Under the pieces are notes generated by a model. That model was not told where the DNA came from, ran no database searches, and saw only the letters and a list, made by a program, of their open reading frames with translations. The translations under genes and the position numbers were made by a program. A DNA stretch of 64,000 nt, taken from positions 1,116,001 to 1,180,000 of the forward strand of contig CP159477.1 of assembly GCA_042140185.1 (NCBI GenBank), written 5' to 3'. Of the stretch, positions 34,318 to 43,476 are shown in pieces. The stretch is from JANSXG01 sp024743075 (GTDB lineage Bacteria; Planctomycetota; Phycisphaerae; Phycisphaerales; UBA1924). How positions within the stretch are numbered: position 1 is the first letter of the stretch; every line of letters starts with the position of its first letter.

Positions 34318-35229
34318 TCATCGGATCCGTGAGACGAGATCGATGAACGCTTCGGCGCACATCCGTGATACATCGACCCCACGCTCGTCGAAGCGGTGCG
34401 TGCCCGCCCCGTCGTTGCACTCCAGGACCATGGGGCTCCCGTGTTCGTCGCGCAGCAAGTCAACTCCGCAGACCTCAAGCTCGGTGACGCGCGTGGCCTG
34501 CAGAGCGAGCGCGGCTAAGTCGTCCGGTGTATCCAGCATCTCGATGTAGCCCGTCTGCTTGCTATCGAAGTCTCCGAGAACACCTGCGGGAGAACGCCTG
34601 AGCGTCTTCGGCACCACGCGATCGGCGATCACCATGACCCGGTAGGCGGCGATCGATCCGGCATCATCGCGAATGCACCGCTGAACGACGAACCCCTCCC
34701 TCCGAGCGGCCGCTGTTTTCGCGAGGTGCTTGACGTCGTCTAAGGATTCGCAGATCCGAACGCCCTGACCGCGCGTGCCGTAGTCGAACTTGAAGACGTA
34801 CGGCGGACCACCGAGGCCTTCAAGCCGTCCAGCATCGAATTGCGCGCCGCGATCAAAGAGGCGCGTTGGTGGGATCGCTACGCCGTGGGCTTCGAAGAGC
34901 CTCGCGCTCGAGACCTTGCTGTCCCAGATGCGCGTGAGCCGCGTCGGGGCCAGCACCGGAACACCGGCGTCCTCGAAGCACGCGAGGAGCACCGCGGCGG
35001 CCCGCGCCGTGCCCCAGCACCAGGTCAGTGCGCTGTCGTACGCCTCCGGTCTGATGCGCTGCCCCTGAATCTGCAGCTCGATCCCCGCGCCATCGCGTTG
35101 TACACGGAAGTCGAACGAACCGTCCGCGCAGTACACCAACTCGTCGACCCGATGACCGAGGTCGCGCAGGGCGGCGGCGATGTTGTCCGTGGTCGGGATG
35201 CGGTCCTGGATGATGAACGCGATGTTCAC
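34318..35229 (-). CDS. ATP-grasp ligase, RimK-like
   Basis: The 303-residue protein has ATP-grasp features: WDSKVSSARLFEAHGVAIPP (the lid-domain Lys region), GPPYVFKFDYGTRGQGVRIC (glycine-rich loop with the ATP-contacting Lys), and VLECNDGAGTHRF (Mg-binding Glu and Asn). The RimK-like group joins a carboxylate to an amine, often an amino acid or peptide. The gene overlaps its GNAT partner by 4 bases (ATGA). The pair recalls GNAT/ATP-grasp amidoligase modules such as those of NAGGN-type osmolyte synthesis, but here two separate proteins exist and the substrate is unknown. Confidence 0.8.
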   Translation of the reverse strand: MNIAFIIQDRIPTTDNIAAALRDLGHRVDELVYCADGSFDFRVQRDGAGIELQIQGQRIRPEAYDSALTWCWGTARAAAVLLACFEDAGVPVLAPTRLTRIWDSKVSSARLFEAHGVAIPPTRLFDRGAQFDAGRLEGLGGPPYVFKFDYGTRGQGVRICESLDDVKHLAKTAAARREGFVVQRCIRDDAGSIAAYRVMVIADRVVPKTLRRSPAGVLGDFDSKQTGYIEMLDTPDDLAALALQATRVTELEVCGVDLLRDEHGSPMVLECNDGAGTHRFDERGVDVSRMCAEAFIDLVSRIR

Positions 35230-36185
35230 GTGCCTTCTCCTGAGTGCTTAGGGTCCGCATCGGCCGCGATCGCTCGGTGATAAATGATGTCCTGATACCA
35301 CCTGTTCGGCTGCCAGCCGCGAGAAAACATCACGAACGCCAAGAGCGATGTCGAAGCCGTGTGCGCGATGATGCTGCGTATCGCGGGCTCTGCAGCGCGA
35401 AGGCCCTCGAAGTACACCGCGAGATCGTGAGCCGCGCCGCTCGTCGAAGCACCGGCTGCGGCGATCTGCACGCCACCATCGCGGATCAAGCAGGGCTTCG
35501 GTGCGAGCAGCGCGATCGCCTGCAAGTGGCTCGCCGTGCCGACGCCAACGACTCTGCGCTCGGCGGCAGCGATCAGAAGATCGGCCGCCGTGATCGGCGT
35601 GGGACGCCAGTCGATCAGGCCGATCGGCGCGCGATCACTCGACATCAATCCGAGCGCGTCATCAAGAGCACCCTGGAGGTCCTGTTCGCTCAATGTGCGG
35701 GCGGACGTCGAGACAGCCTCCACACGTGCGATCGGGTTGTGCTCAAGCGTCTGGATCGAGACCGTTGGGCTCATCCCGAGTTTGCGGGCGATCGCGTTCG
35801 CTCCGGCGTTGTCGGTCGCAACGACATCGCGCAGCGCGAACGGCCTGCGCCGCATCACCTCGGGAGCGTTCAAGAATGCTTCAAGCATCCGGCCCGACAA
35901 GCCGTTCCCGCGGTGCTCGGGCAGGACCCGGAGACCCTCGAGCGCCACGTCCCGGCTCTTTGGGTTGCTCCATCGGAAGTTGACGACCGCCGCCGGGCGT
36001 CCGTCTTGAGAGGCGAGCACCGTGAAGCATGTTTCAGACTGCCACCGCGCCCAGTGCTCGATCGCGCCGGCGAGGTAGTCCGGCTCGGAGCCGAGCGATC
36101 TGGAGTTCGCCGAGAGGACCTCGACGAACTGCGTGAGTTGGCTCTGGAGATCCAGCGGTGACACTTCAATACGGTAGCGCGGCAT
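35226..36185 (-). CDS. GNAT-family acetyltransferase
   Basis: The 319-residue protein is longer than a single GNAT domain. The first 150 residues contain a GNAT core (DVALEGLRVLPEHRGNGLSG with the acetyl-CoA loop R-G-N-G; DNAGANAIARKLGMSPTVSI). The second half (LLIAAAERRVVGVGTASHLQ; RSIIAHTASTSLLAFVMFSR) may be another GNAT-like fold. It is first in the operon with the ATP-grasp gene. The 3' end of the coupling-protein gene lies beyond, in the convergent direction. Confidence 0.75.
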   Translation of the reverse strand: MPRYRIEVSPLDLQSQLTQFVEVLSANSRSLGSEPDYLAGAIEHWARWQSETCFTVLASQDGRPAAVVNFRWSNPKSRDVALEGLRVLPEHRGNGLSGRMLEAFLNAPEVMRRRPFALRDVVATDNAGANAIARKLGMSPTVSIQTLEHNPIARVEAVSTSARTLSEQDLQGALDDALGLMSSDRAPIGLIDWRPTPITAADLLIAAAERRVVGVGTASHLQAIALLAPKPCLIRDGGVQIAAAGASTSGAAHDLAVYFEGLRAAEPAIRSIIAHTASTSLLAFVMFSRGWQPNRWYQDIIYHRAIAADADPKHSGEGT

Positions 36186-36231
36186 CTTATCTGGACTTTG
36201 ACTCGCGAGAGGCCTGTTGTACGATTTGAAG

Positions 36232-37725
36232 ATGGCGAAGCGAAAGAATCAGGTTACACCTGAACATCCTAGTCGCTTGACCGGGTTGGAAGCGTTGGCA
36301 TGGGCGGCTACCCGAGGTGAAACGAGGAATCGCCGCGCGGTGACAATCGACGCGGCGGACTGGACCTACCACACCTACACGGTAACGGCACGGCAAGCCA
36401 AAGCGATGTTGAAAACGCCTGGCGCCCTCCGCCGTTCCGTCGCAAGGCTATCGGAAAGTTTCGACTTCGATTTTCGCCCCTTGTGCCGGTTTCTACAAAC
36501 TGGCCTATCGGCCGAACTAGAACGCGGATACGAACAATACTCTCCGACGAGCGATCCAGTTGTAATCTTGTGTTTTAGTGAGGGCACACCGCTGGCCTCA
36601 GAGCGGGCTCGCATATCTGGGACGAAGACGACGCGGATTGGTAGAGCCGTGCCCTATCAAGATGCGACCGCGACGACACATCCATGGATGCTTCATCACA
36701 GTGCTTTCTGTGCGTGGGCAAAGAAACGGTCGCTCAGGGCGTTACGCCAGAAGTTCATTCAGGAGTACGAGGGCGAGAATTCAGTTAGTGGCGACTCGTT
36801 TGCGGTGTTTGTGGAGGGCATCGATGAGAAGACCGGGATCACGGCTATGCACACCCGCACCGGTAGCATTGTGGAATCTATCGATCCAGCAACCGGGCAG
36901 CGGTGGCCGGGTTCAACTGCCCCTGGCGTCATTGTCGTCGTCGCTTGGCCGGACGGCGGATTCGCCGGGTACTCGGAGATTCTTCTGACCGTTAGTAGAT
37001 CCTCCGGAGCGCCGATGAGTTTGCAGGTAACACATCTCAGCTCACTCGAGCGTGATCGTGTTTACAAGCCCTGGCTCGAAGGGCCGATTAAGGATGCCGC
37101 CGGTCGGTACAGTCAACTGGAGAGTGGGGCTGCGGTCAACGACGAATCCAACGCGTCTTTGCAATTGGACATCGGGCGAGAGCGAATCATGCGGAACCCT
37201 GTGACCCTATCCGAGATGGAGGAGGTCGAATGGGACGTCGAAAATTCATTAGTTGACTATGCGCACCAAAATAGTCTACACAGGCATATGGATTCTAGTT
37301 CGCCACCGGAGCGCTTAAAACCTTCTGATGAATTTCAGAACTCCGGTGCGAGTCATCAGCCGATTGAAGGGACAGTGGATCCGCTCAGGGATTTTCGTGA
37401 TTTGCTTACTGAACTGAATGGGATTCACGATAGATTCGCAGAGCGACTGCAGGAATTGTTCAAGAGCCACGCCGGAGTTGCGTTGAGTACGCCGGAGCGG
37501 GCTATCGAGTTCCGGACTGTCGTCAACGAGTTATTGGACCGACTGGATCGCCGCCTTCAACTCCCGGATGGAGAGCAAGGCCGGTTGACCACCACGCCGA
37601 ACAGGAGTGGAACTTACTACATTCGGTACAATCGCTCCACAACCGGTACCGCCAAGACCGGCGCACCCGCTGAGACCATCCCCAAGCGACTGCGCCTATC
37701 GGATTCGACACCTAAAGATCCGTGA
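36232..37725 (+). CDS. unrecognised 497-residue protein
   Basis: ATG 36232 gives MAKRKNQVTPEHPSRLTGLE; a TTG at 36217 is an alternative. The middle is alpha/beta (PGVIVVVAWPDGGFAGYSEI; GDSFAVFVEGIDEKTG). A helical segment follows (DLLTELNGIHDRFAERLQEL), and the tail is Thr/Arg/Pro-rich. GC content is lower than in the mob module. No family is recognised, and it has no signal peptide or membrane segment. It opens the unrecognised block that runs to the recombinase. Confidence 0.6.
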   Translation: MAKRKNQVTPEHPSRLTGLEALAWAATRGETRNRRAVTIDAADWTYHTYTVTARQAKAMLKTPGALRRSVARLSESFDFDFRPLCRFLQTGLSAELERGYEQYSPTSDPVVILCFSEGTPLASERARISGTKTTRIGRAVPYQDATATTHPWMLHHSAFCAWAKKRSLRALRQKFIQEYEGENSVSGDSFAVFVEGIDEKTGITAMHTRTGSIVESIDPATGQRWPGSTAPGVIVVVAWPDGGFAGYSEILLTVSRSSGAPMSLQVTHLSSLERDRVYKPWLEGPIKDAAGRYSQLESGAAVNDESNASLQLDIGRERIMRNPVTLSEMEEVEWDVENSLVDYAHQNSLHRHMDSSSPPERLKPSDEFQNSGASHQPIEGTVDPLRDFRDLLTELNGIHDRFAERLQELFKSHAGVALSTPERAIEFRTVVNELLDRLDRRLQLPDGEQGRLTTTPNRSGTYYIRYNRSTTGTAKTGAPAETIPKRLRLSDSTPKDP

Positions 37726-37906
37726 TTTCCAGTGGTGTATCACCTGAAAACCGCTTGAACGGGTGTTTTAGGCCCAAAAGTGGAAATACCTCGATGAAAA
37801 CTCTTGATATCGGCCGTTTTGCGCGATGATGTGTTGGGTAAAGTACCTAACTCAAGTACGTTGGTCAATCGTACTGGCGCTGGCTCTTTGTTTGGGAGGC
37901 AATTAG

Positions 37907-38956
37907 ATGTCATCGACGCGAGGAACATTCTGGAACGGCACCGTGTCGCAGACCGGTGGTAGCACATCCACACCAATGCCGAGGATTACCGCCCCCCCGG
38001 TATGTGGCGACGAAGATGCTCGCTCGGTCGCGGCGTCGATCACCCCGTCGCGCCGCAAAGGAGACGGTGCGCCGGACATCAGCAACGCTGCCCAGACGCA
38101 CTTCGACGCGGTCCACGCCGGTTCCCGCCAGCAGGTACTCGGCCATCGGGCTTCGTGTAGCCACGAGGCTGAGCGGCTAGCGGCGGAAGCCGAAGCCCTC
38201 AGCGAAGACATGGCGCTGGATCCCCAGTTCGTTCGGAAACGGCACGCGGTCAAGGGGTTGCTCTCGGTCCCGGTGCTTGACGGTGTCGGGGAGTTGGGCT
38301 GCCTGGCTCTGGGTGCCGCTTTCAGCGTGTCCCTCTACCTGGCGACGGCCTCTTTGCTCGTGAGCGAGGACGTCATTTCGAGCGCGACCGCGGCGTGGAG
38401 CATCTGTTTGCCGCTCGCCGCCGGAGGGATGATCGCGAAGCTCCTGCTGACCGAGATGTACAGCGGTTCGCTGCGCTCGCAAGCCGCGAAGCGGTTGCGA
38501 GTCGTGCTGTTCTCATTCGGCTGCTTGGCGTTCGCCTACTGGGCGTATCAGTTTTCCGGCGCTCTGGGTGAGACAATCTTCGAGTCGCTCTCAGGCGCGG
38601 ATGCATCCGTCCCGGACCTGACCCTCCTGCAGCCCGAAACACAGTCTCGACAGGTGGACGGGCGGACCGTGTTTGGCGCAGCTCTCATCGCAGAGGTGAC
38701 CATTGCCGCAGCCTTCTTCATGAAAGCGGCGGCGCTGCGGGAAGTTCGGACCAAGTATGACGTGGTCGAACCACAGGTCCGCGGCGTGCTCCGAGCGAAG
38801 CTCGAAGGACTGCGCGAGTCCGCCCGGCATCATCAGGACTGCGCCCTCGACTGTGAGGCCTGGCTCGCCGAGTACGACGCGAACTCATCGGACTTCGCGC
38901 GACGCGTCAGCGACGCGTTCAAGAACAACTCCCAATCGCAAACCAACTCTCAGTAA
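37907..38956 (+). CDS. multi-pass membrane protein with coiled-coil tail
   Basis: ATG 37907 follows GGGAGG and gives 349 residues. A disordered Ser/Thr/Pro-rich N-terminus precedes four hydrophobic segments (LGCLALGAAFSVSLYLATAS; AAWSICLPLAAGGMIAKLLL; VLFSFGCLAFAYWAYQFSG; VFGAALIAEVTIAAAFFM) and a C-terminal helix (QVRGVLRAKLEGLRESARHH). No family is recognised. It is 28 bases ahead of the secreted-protein gene at 38985, and they are probably one transcript. Confidence 0.6.
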   Translation: MSSTRGTFWNGTVSQTGGSTSTPMPRITAPPVCGDEDARSVAASITPSRRKGDGAPDISNAAQTHFDAVHAGSRQQVLGHRASCSHEAERLAAEAEALSEDMALDPQFVRKRHAVKGLLSVPVLDGVGELGCLALGAAFSVSLYLATASLLVSEDVISSATAAWSICLPLAAGGMIAKLLLTEMYSGSLRSQAAKRLRVVLFSFGCLAFAYWAYQFSGALGETIFESLSGADASVPDLTLLQPETQSRQVDGRTVFGAALIAEVTIAAAFFMKAAALREVRTKYDVVEPQVRGVLRAKLEGLRESARHHQDCALDCEAWLAEYDANSSDFARRVSDAFKNNSQSQTNSQ

Positions 38957-38984
38957 ATCCCTCTTTCAGTAAAGGAAGACGCCA

Positions 38985-40276
38985 ATGCACGCTCTCACCA
39001 CCAGTATCGTCACTACCCTCGTGCTCTGGATCAGCTCGACGGCGTTGGGCCAGCGGACGATCCACGTCGTACTCCCGCCGAACGCCGACCTCGAGGTCAC
39101 CGCGCCGGCACTTCAGGAGATCCTCAGGCCGCTGATCGTCGGGCACCCCGACCTGAGCGTTTCGGATGTCATCGCCTTCTACGACGGCCTCAACGCCCGC
39201 GAGTTGGCACGCGTCGAGATCACCGAGACGGCGAGCCCGCACGCCGCCAAGCGTCGCTACACCCCGGTCTTCACGCATCTGATCGGGAGCCTCCAGGCGA
39301 ACCGCGAGGCGCAGGCCGTCGGCAACCGGCAGCACGCGATCAACCTGAACCGGACGGTGCGGCTCTTGGACAGTGTCATCGATGCCGACGACGGCCGGGA
39401 TCACGCCCTCCTGATCGTCGGAGCGCTGCACCACCTCGATCCCCGTGACGGCGCCTGGACGTTTGCGGCTGGCGAGTACTTCAACGACGCCGCGATCCTC
39501 GCGGCCTCATCCGAGGTGCCGTTCGGAACCTCGGACCGCAAAGGAGCCCTCGACGGCGTCAAGGTCTACTTCATCTACACCGACGATGAGGGCGACGGGC
39601 GCGGAGTTCCGATGGCCACCGGCATGTGGGCCAAGTTCTTCGACGAACTTGGCGCTTCGTTGGAGTACTGCAACTCCGATCCCACGGTGGGCTTGCGGAA
39701 GGCGCTCGCCGCGGAAACGGGCTCGGTGCGGTACGACCCAATCGACCGCGGGAGCCGGGAGATCAAAAAACTCCGCACCAGCGAGCCGCAGGCCGTGCCT
39801 TCGGAGGCAGATCCGACGACTGAGTTGGAGGTCGCTCGCGAGTCCATCCCGCAGGCTTCCGACGGCAAGATCCTGATCGCGGCCGTCTGGTCGTCGCGGA
39901 CCAATCGGGCGGACATTGATCTCTGGGTGCGCGGACGACGCGGCGGTCCCGAGCTGAACTTTGGAAACACGTCGATCCCCGGCGGCGTGTACCTCCGCGA
40001 CATCACCAGCGGCGGTTCCGATCGCGTGGAGAGCTGTGCGGCGCCTGGGAAGGTGTGGAACTCGACGAAGGCCTCGCCGGCACCGCCGAGGTCTGGCTCA
40101 ACGTCTACCGGAACGACGGCAGCCCGGTATCGGGGTTCGTGCGGTTCGAGCGCGATGGTCAACGGATCGATGTCCCGTTCAGCATCGGCGGCAGGGGCAA
40201 TCGCGCTTCGGCACAGCAGCGGCGGCAATCGAGCGATCACTGGCTGCGGATCGCGGTGCCGGAACGGCTGAAGTAA
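38985..40276 (+). CDS. secreted protein, frameshifted near 40045
   Basis: A signal peptide (MHALTTSIVTTLVLWISSTA, cleavage near LGQ) opens the protein. The frame needs one added base near 40045 to join WEGVELDEGLAGTAEVWLNV. Complete, it would have about 430 residues. The middle contains an alpha/beta domain (RDHALLIVGALHHLDPRDGA; VKVYFIYTDDEGDGRG), and the C-terminal part looks like a beta-sandwich (ILIAAVWSSRTNRADIDLWV). It may be a periplasmic vWA-like or similar domain, but no MIDAS motif is clear. Cargo of unknown role. Confidence 0.6.
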
Positions 40277-40394
40277 CCAGCAGGCCGGAACGAAGCCGGC
40301 GAGACGAACTCGGTGTGTGCTCCGTTACCGCGGGGCCACACCTTTTGACTGGCGGCGCACACACGGGTCTGAACCCCGCAACGAGGGTTGCTCC

Positions 40395-41144
40395 ATGGCA
40401 CATCAACCGAAACTCCAGCCGATTCCCGGTTGGCCGAAAGTTCGTGTGATCGCGAACAGGGGCTACCGCGTGAGCGGGCGGGCTCTGACTCCGTTCATGT
40501 GGCTTCTGCTCACGCGAATCGGCGTGCTCAGTGCCACGACCTTTGGGTTGTGTCAGCTCTTGGCGGCTACCGTGGACCTCTGGGGCCCGTCCGTCGCGGA
40601 TGTGGCCGAAGGCAGCCAGGTGTACCGAGCGTTGCGCGTCATTGTTTCCTATCGCGGCCTCGTGGCGTCGCTGTTCGAGCGGTTTCCTGAAGTGGGCTAC
40701 AACCCGTCGTGGCCCATCGATCCGTATCTGGGAGGTCTTGGGGTCGCGATCATCTGGCTGACGCACCCGCTCGCCCGGCTCTTCACCTTCGTAGTGTCGC
40801 TGGCGTTACGGCCGCTTGTAATGAGACGGTTTGTCCTCGCCATCACGGACGACCGCGTGCGAATCCGCGGTCGCGTGTTCTCGACCACGCTGGCGCGAAA
40901 CGACAACGGTTTGAACGCTGTTCGGTTCCGCAAAGTGGAACTGTCTCACCGCGCGTCAGGCGGACCTTTCCTGAAGGATGCACCTGCGCTCGCTCAACTC
41001 GCGATACGGCGTTCCGCGACAGTCGAGTTGGTCCACGGGATGCGCCGCCGAAAGGTGATAACCACTCGCGCTGACAAGGCCGAGGCAATCGTCGCGGCGT
41101 GCAACGAGGCCCTCGTGCGCACGCATCGACCCCTGCCGATCTGA
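40395..41144 (+). CDS. membrane protein of unknown function
   Basis: ATG 40395 gives 249 residues with hydrophobic segments near residues 33-55 (LTPFMWLLLTRIGVLSATTF) and 115-145 (LGGLGVAIIWLTHPLARLFT; FVVSLALRPLVM). A soluble C-terminal half follows (LAITDDRVRIRGRVFSTTLA; VRFRKVELSHRASGGPFLKD) that resembles a PH-like beta domain. No family is certain. It follows the secreted protein in the same direction. Confidence 0.55.
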   Translation: MAHQPKLQPIPGWPKVRVIANRGYRVSGRALTPFMWLLLTRIGVLSATTFGLCQLLAATVDLWGPSVADVAEGSQVYRALRVIVSYRGLVASLFERFPEVGYNPSWPIDPYLGGLGVAIIWLTHPLARLFTFVVSLALRPLVMRRFVLAITDDRVRIRGRVFSTTLARNDNGLNAVRFRKVELSHRASGGPFLKDAPALAQLAIRRSATVELVHGMRRRKVITTRADKAEAIVAACNEALVRTHRPLPI

Positions 41145-41185
41145 GCGACGTACTCGCAGAACCTCTATCGATCCGGAGGCCAAGC

Positions 41186-41521
41186 ATGGCGAACTTCGAT
41201 GAGAACCCGATCAAGCCGAACCGTGACATCAAACGAGACTTCAAGCTGGCGGTCGACCCACCGCCGAAGCCAAAGCAGCCGGAGACTCCTGACCTTGCGT
41301 ACAAACCGCCCGAATTCTCGGGACCAAGTCTTGGCGGCCCGGGTCCCACGCAGGGCGGCGGCTCGCTGCGCAAAGACGAATCTTTGGGCCAGCAACGCCG
41401 TGCGGAGCGCAAGCCGACCGACAAGTCGGTCGAACGGTTGGGTGCCGAAGAAGGACGGCGGCTCATCTCTGAAGCGTTCAATCGCCGTGCGAAGGACAAG
41501 GACAACGAGAACGAACGTTGA
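41186..41521 (+). CDS. small proline/lysine-rich protein
   Basis: ATG 41186 behind CGGAGG gives 111 residues. The sequence is disordered and charged (FKLAVDPPPKPKQPETPDLA; RKPTDKSVERLGAEEGRRLI). It contains no domain. The strong ribosome site and place in the rightward gene series support coding. Confidence 0.5.
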   Translation: MANFDENPIKPNRDIKRDFKLAVDPPPKPKQPETPDLAYKPPEFSGPSLGGPGPTQGGGSLRKDESLGQQRRAERKPTDKSVERLGAEEGRRLISEAFNRRAKDKDNENER

Positions 41522-41540
41522 CGACGACGCGTACTGATCG

Positions 41541-41936
41541 GTGCCAAATCAGCTCATCCTAAGAAACACGGTGGATCAGGCGATGATCACGAGCCTGTCA
41601 TCACAACCCGCACCCGAGCCGCAAAGGCGCAGAGCAGGCACCACCGATCCTGTCACGCAGGATGCCCGGCTGTCTCAGACCCTTATGGAGTTGGCGGCGG
41701 CCATCGAGGCCCAGGAATTGCGCATCAAGGGTGTATTGCTGGCGGCCGCCGAAGCCGGGGACCTGGAGTTGGTGCGCAAGGTGCTGGGTCTTTGGATCAA
41801 CGGGCCGGTTTCCTCGGTGATCGCCGAACTCGAAGCCACCGAAGGTGTACAACACCAAGGAGTTCCGCCGCGCGAGGAGGTTCAAGATGCGGGTAGTGGC
41901 GATGTTCCGCGTATCGACAGAGCGCCAAGCCAATGA
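41541..41936 (+). CDS. small helical protein immediately upstream of the recombinase
   Basis: GTG 41541 gives 131 residues. The conserved-looking centre is LMELAAAIEAQELRIKGVLL, then AAAEAGDLELVRKVLGLWIN and GPVSSVIAELE. Its last 50 bases overlap the recombinase start (41887), so the two are translationally linked. Small proteins encoded just before serine integrases sometimes act as directionality factors or accessory factors; that role is inferred only from position. Confidence 0.5.
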   Translation: MPNQLILRNTVDQAMITSLSSQPAPEPQRRRAGTTDPVTQDARLSQTLMELAAAIEAQELRIKGVLLAAAEAGDLELVRKVLGLWINGPVSSVIAELEATEGVQHQGVPPREEVQDAGSGDVPRIDRAPSQ

Positions 41937-43476
41937 AGGCGCGTCCTTGGAAGCCCAGGAGCGGCAGTACCACGAACTCGCGCTGCGATCGGGTTGGAAC
42001 ACACTCGCCACGTTCCGAGGCTGTGAATCGGCGACCCAGGCCTCAAGCGAGCGCGCGGTGCTCCAAGAAGTGCTCTCGTGTATCCGGAAACTCTCTCCCG
42101 ATGCGGTCTACGTCCACGAACAGTCCCGGCTCACGCGTGGGGATGAGTTGGAAGTCGCCAGTTTGCTTCGAGAACTGCGGGAGCGACGGCTCAAAATCAT
42201 CATCGGAGGCGTGGTCCGGGATCTCTCAAGCCTCGACGAGCGGTTCATGGTCGGCATCCAAAGCCTCGTGGACCGGGCAGAAGCCGAGCGGATCAAGGAG
42301 CGCCACGGACGCGGCAAGCGCGAGAAAGCCCTAAGGGGTCTCAAGAACACGGGGCCGTCGCCGTACGGATACCGCAACCCTCCGCACGGCGACCCGGACC
42401 GCGGGCGTCTGCGGATCGTGCCCGAAGAGGCTGTCACGGTTCGAAGGATCTTCAAACTGGCCGGCGAGGGTCTGTCCAGCCGGGCGATCGCTGACACCCT
42501 CACGGAGGAAGGGATCGCCTCTCCGCGAGGAGGAGTGTGGGGCAAGACGACGATCGTGCGGATTCTGAAGAACCCGGCCTATCGCGGGTGCCACGTGTCA
42601 TGCGGCTGGGTCGCCGAGCCCGGCTCGCGGACGTTTCGGTTCAGTCAGGATCATCCGGGAGCGATCGTGGTCGAAGATGCTCACGATCCGATCGTGTCTT
42701 CCGCAGACTGGGAAGCCGCGCAGCGACGCCCGTTGGCTCCCCGCACCGTTCGTCCGCGCATGCTGACCGGGCTGATGACGGTCAACGGCATGAAGGCGAC
42801 CGGCGACACCGAACGCGGTCGTGCGTTCTACCGGCCTCCGCGCGGCACCCGCGGCGGTCCGTGGATCCCGGCGGATGTCGCCGATGCGGCGGTGTGGGAT
42901 TCGTTCGTTCGAACGGTCAGCGAGCCTGAATTCCTAGAGCAACTCGTCGCGAAGGCTCGCTCACAGGAAGCTCTAGAGAATGTCGACGCCGAACGCGAGA
43001 GGCTCGTGGCATCAATCCTCAAGCTCGAAGCGAAGCTCGGTCGCCTCGTCGATCTCCGGGTCGAGGGGGATATCACAAAGGATGAGTTCCGCGAGCGGTC
43101 GCGGCTGGCCCGAGACCAGATTGACGGAGCCAAGCGTAGGCTGGTCGTGCTCGACGAACGAAAGATCCAGAGCGATGGAGCGTGGGTCCGGCAGATGTTT
43201 GCGGCCGCCAGGCTCCTTGTCTCGTCGAGGCGTTCGCTCTCCACCGCAGAACGCCGGCGTGTGCTAATGCAGGCCACACGATCGGTTCATGTGCGCGCCA
43301 GAAAATCCCCCGCCCAGCAAGGGAAGGATGCTCGGGGCCGCTTCCTGCGAGTGGAGCGTCCCGCTTGGCAAATCGAGTCGGTGACGTTCGAGTTGCTGAA
43401 CATCAAGTCTGACGGTGACCAGCAATTGACCACAGATCGCTCATGCTCGGCCCCGCCGGTACCGGCAAGACCATGA
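41887..43476 (+). CDS. large serine recombinase (integrase)
   Basis: ATG 41887 behind GAGGAGG gives 529 residues. The resolvase-type catalytic domain opens MRVVAMFRVSTERQANEG with the nucleophile Ser10, followed by EQSRLTRGDELEV. The Recombinase domain holds KNTGPSPYGYRNPP and SRAIADTLTEEGIASPRGGV. A coiled coil is near residues 360-430. The usual Cys4 zinc ribbon is represented by RMLTGLMTVNGMKATGDTER without Cys residues. The C-terminal 15 to 20 codons lie beyond the likely att crossover and are supplied by the target gene. It should integrate and excise the element at the comM site. Confidence 0.92.
   Translation: MRVVAMFRVSTERQANEGASLEAQERQYHELALRSGWNTLATFRGCESATQASSERAVLQEVLSCIRKLSPDAVYVHEQSRLTRGDELEVASLLRELRERRLKIIIGGVVRDLSSLDERFMVGIQSLVDRAEAERIKERHGRGKREKALRGLKNTGPSPYGYRNPPHGDPDRGRLRIVPEEAVTVRRIFKLAGEGLSSRAIADTLTEEGIASPRGGVWGKTTIVRILKNPAYRGCHVSCGWVAEPGSRTFRFSQDHPGAIVVEDAHDPIVSSADWEAAQRRPLAPRTVRPRMLTGLMTVNGMKATGDTERGRAFYRPPRGTRGGPWIPADVADAAVWDSFVRTVSEPEFLEQLVAKARSQEALENVDAERERLVASILKLEAKLGRLVDLRVEGDITKDEFRERSRLARDQIDGAKRRLVVLDERKIQSDGAWVRQMFAAARLLVSSRRSLSTAERRRVLMQATRSVHVRARKSPAQQGKDARGRFLRVERPAWQIESVTFELLNIKSDGDQQLTTDRSCSAPPVPARP
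43415..43450. other. right attachment site (attR) in the comM P-loop region
   Basis: The recombinase coding sequence merges here into the ComM frame, which becomes recognisable at LMLGPAGTGKT (codons from 43440). The crossover should lie within about 43415-43450, just before or inside the Walker A codons. The matching attL with the 5' part of comM is outside the window, so the core cannot be read exactly. Confidence 0.6.

Noticed and set aside
36187..36396. Small leftward frame before the GNAT gene as a possible RiPP precursor
   Set aside because: It overlaps the start of the rightward 36232 gene, lacks a ribosome site and has no leader/core pattern.
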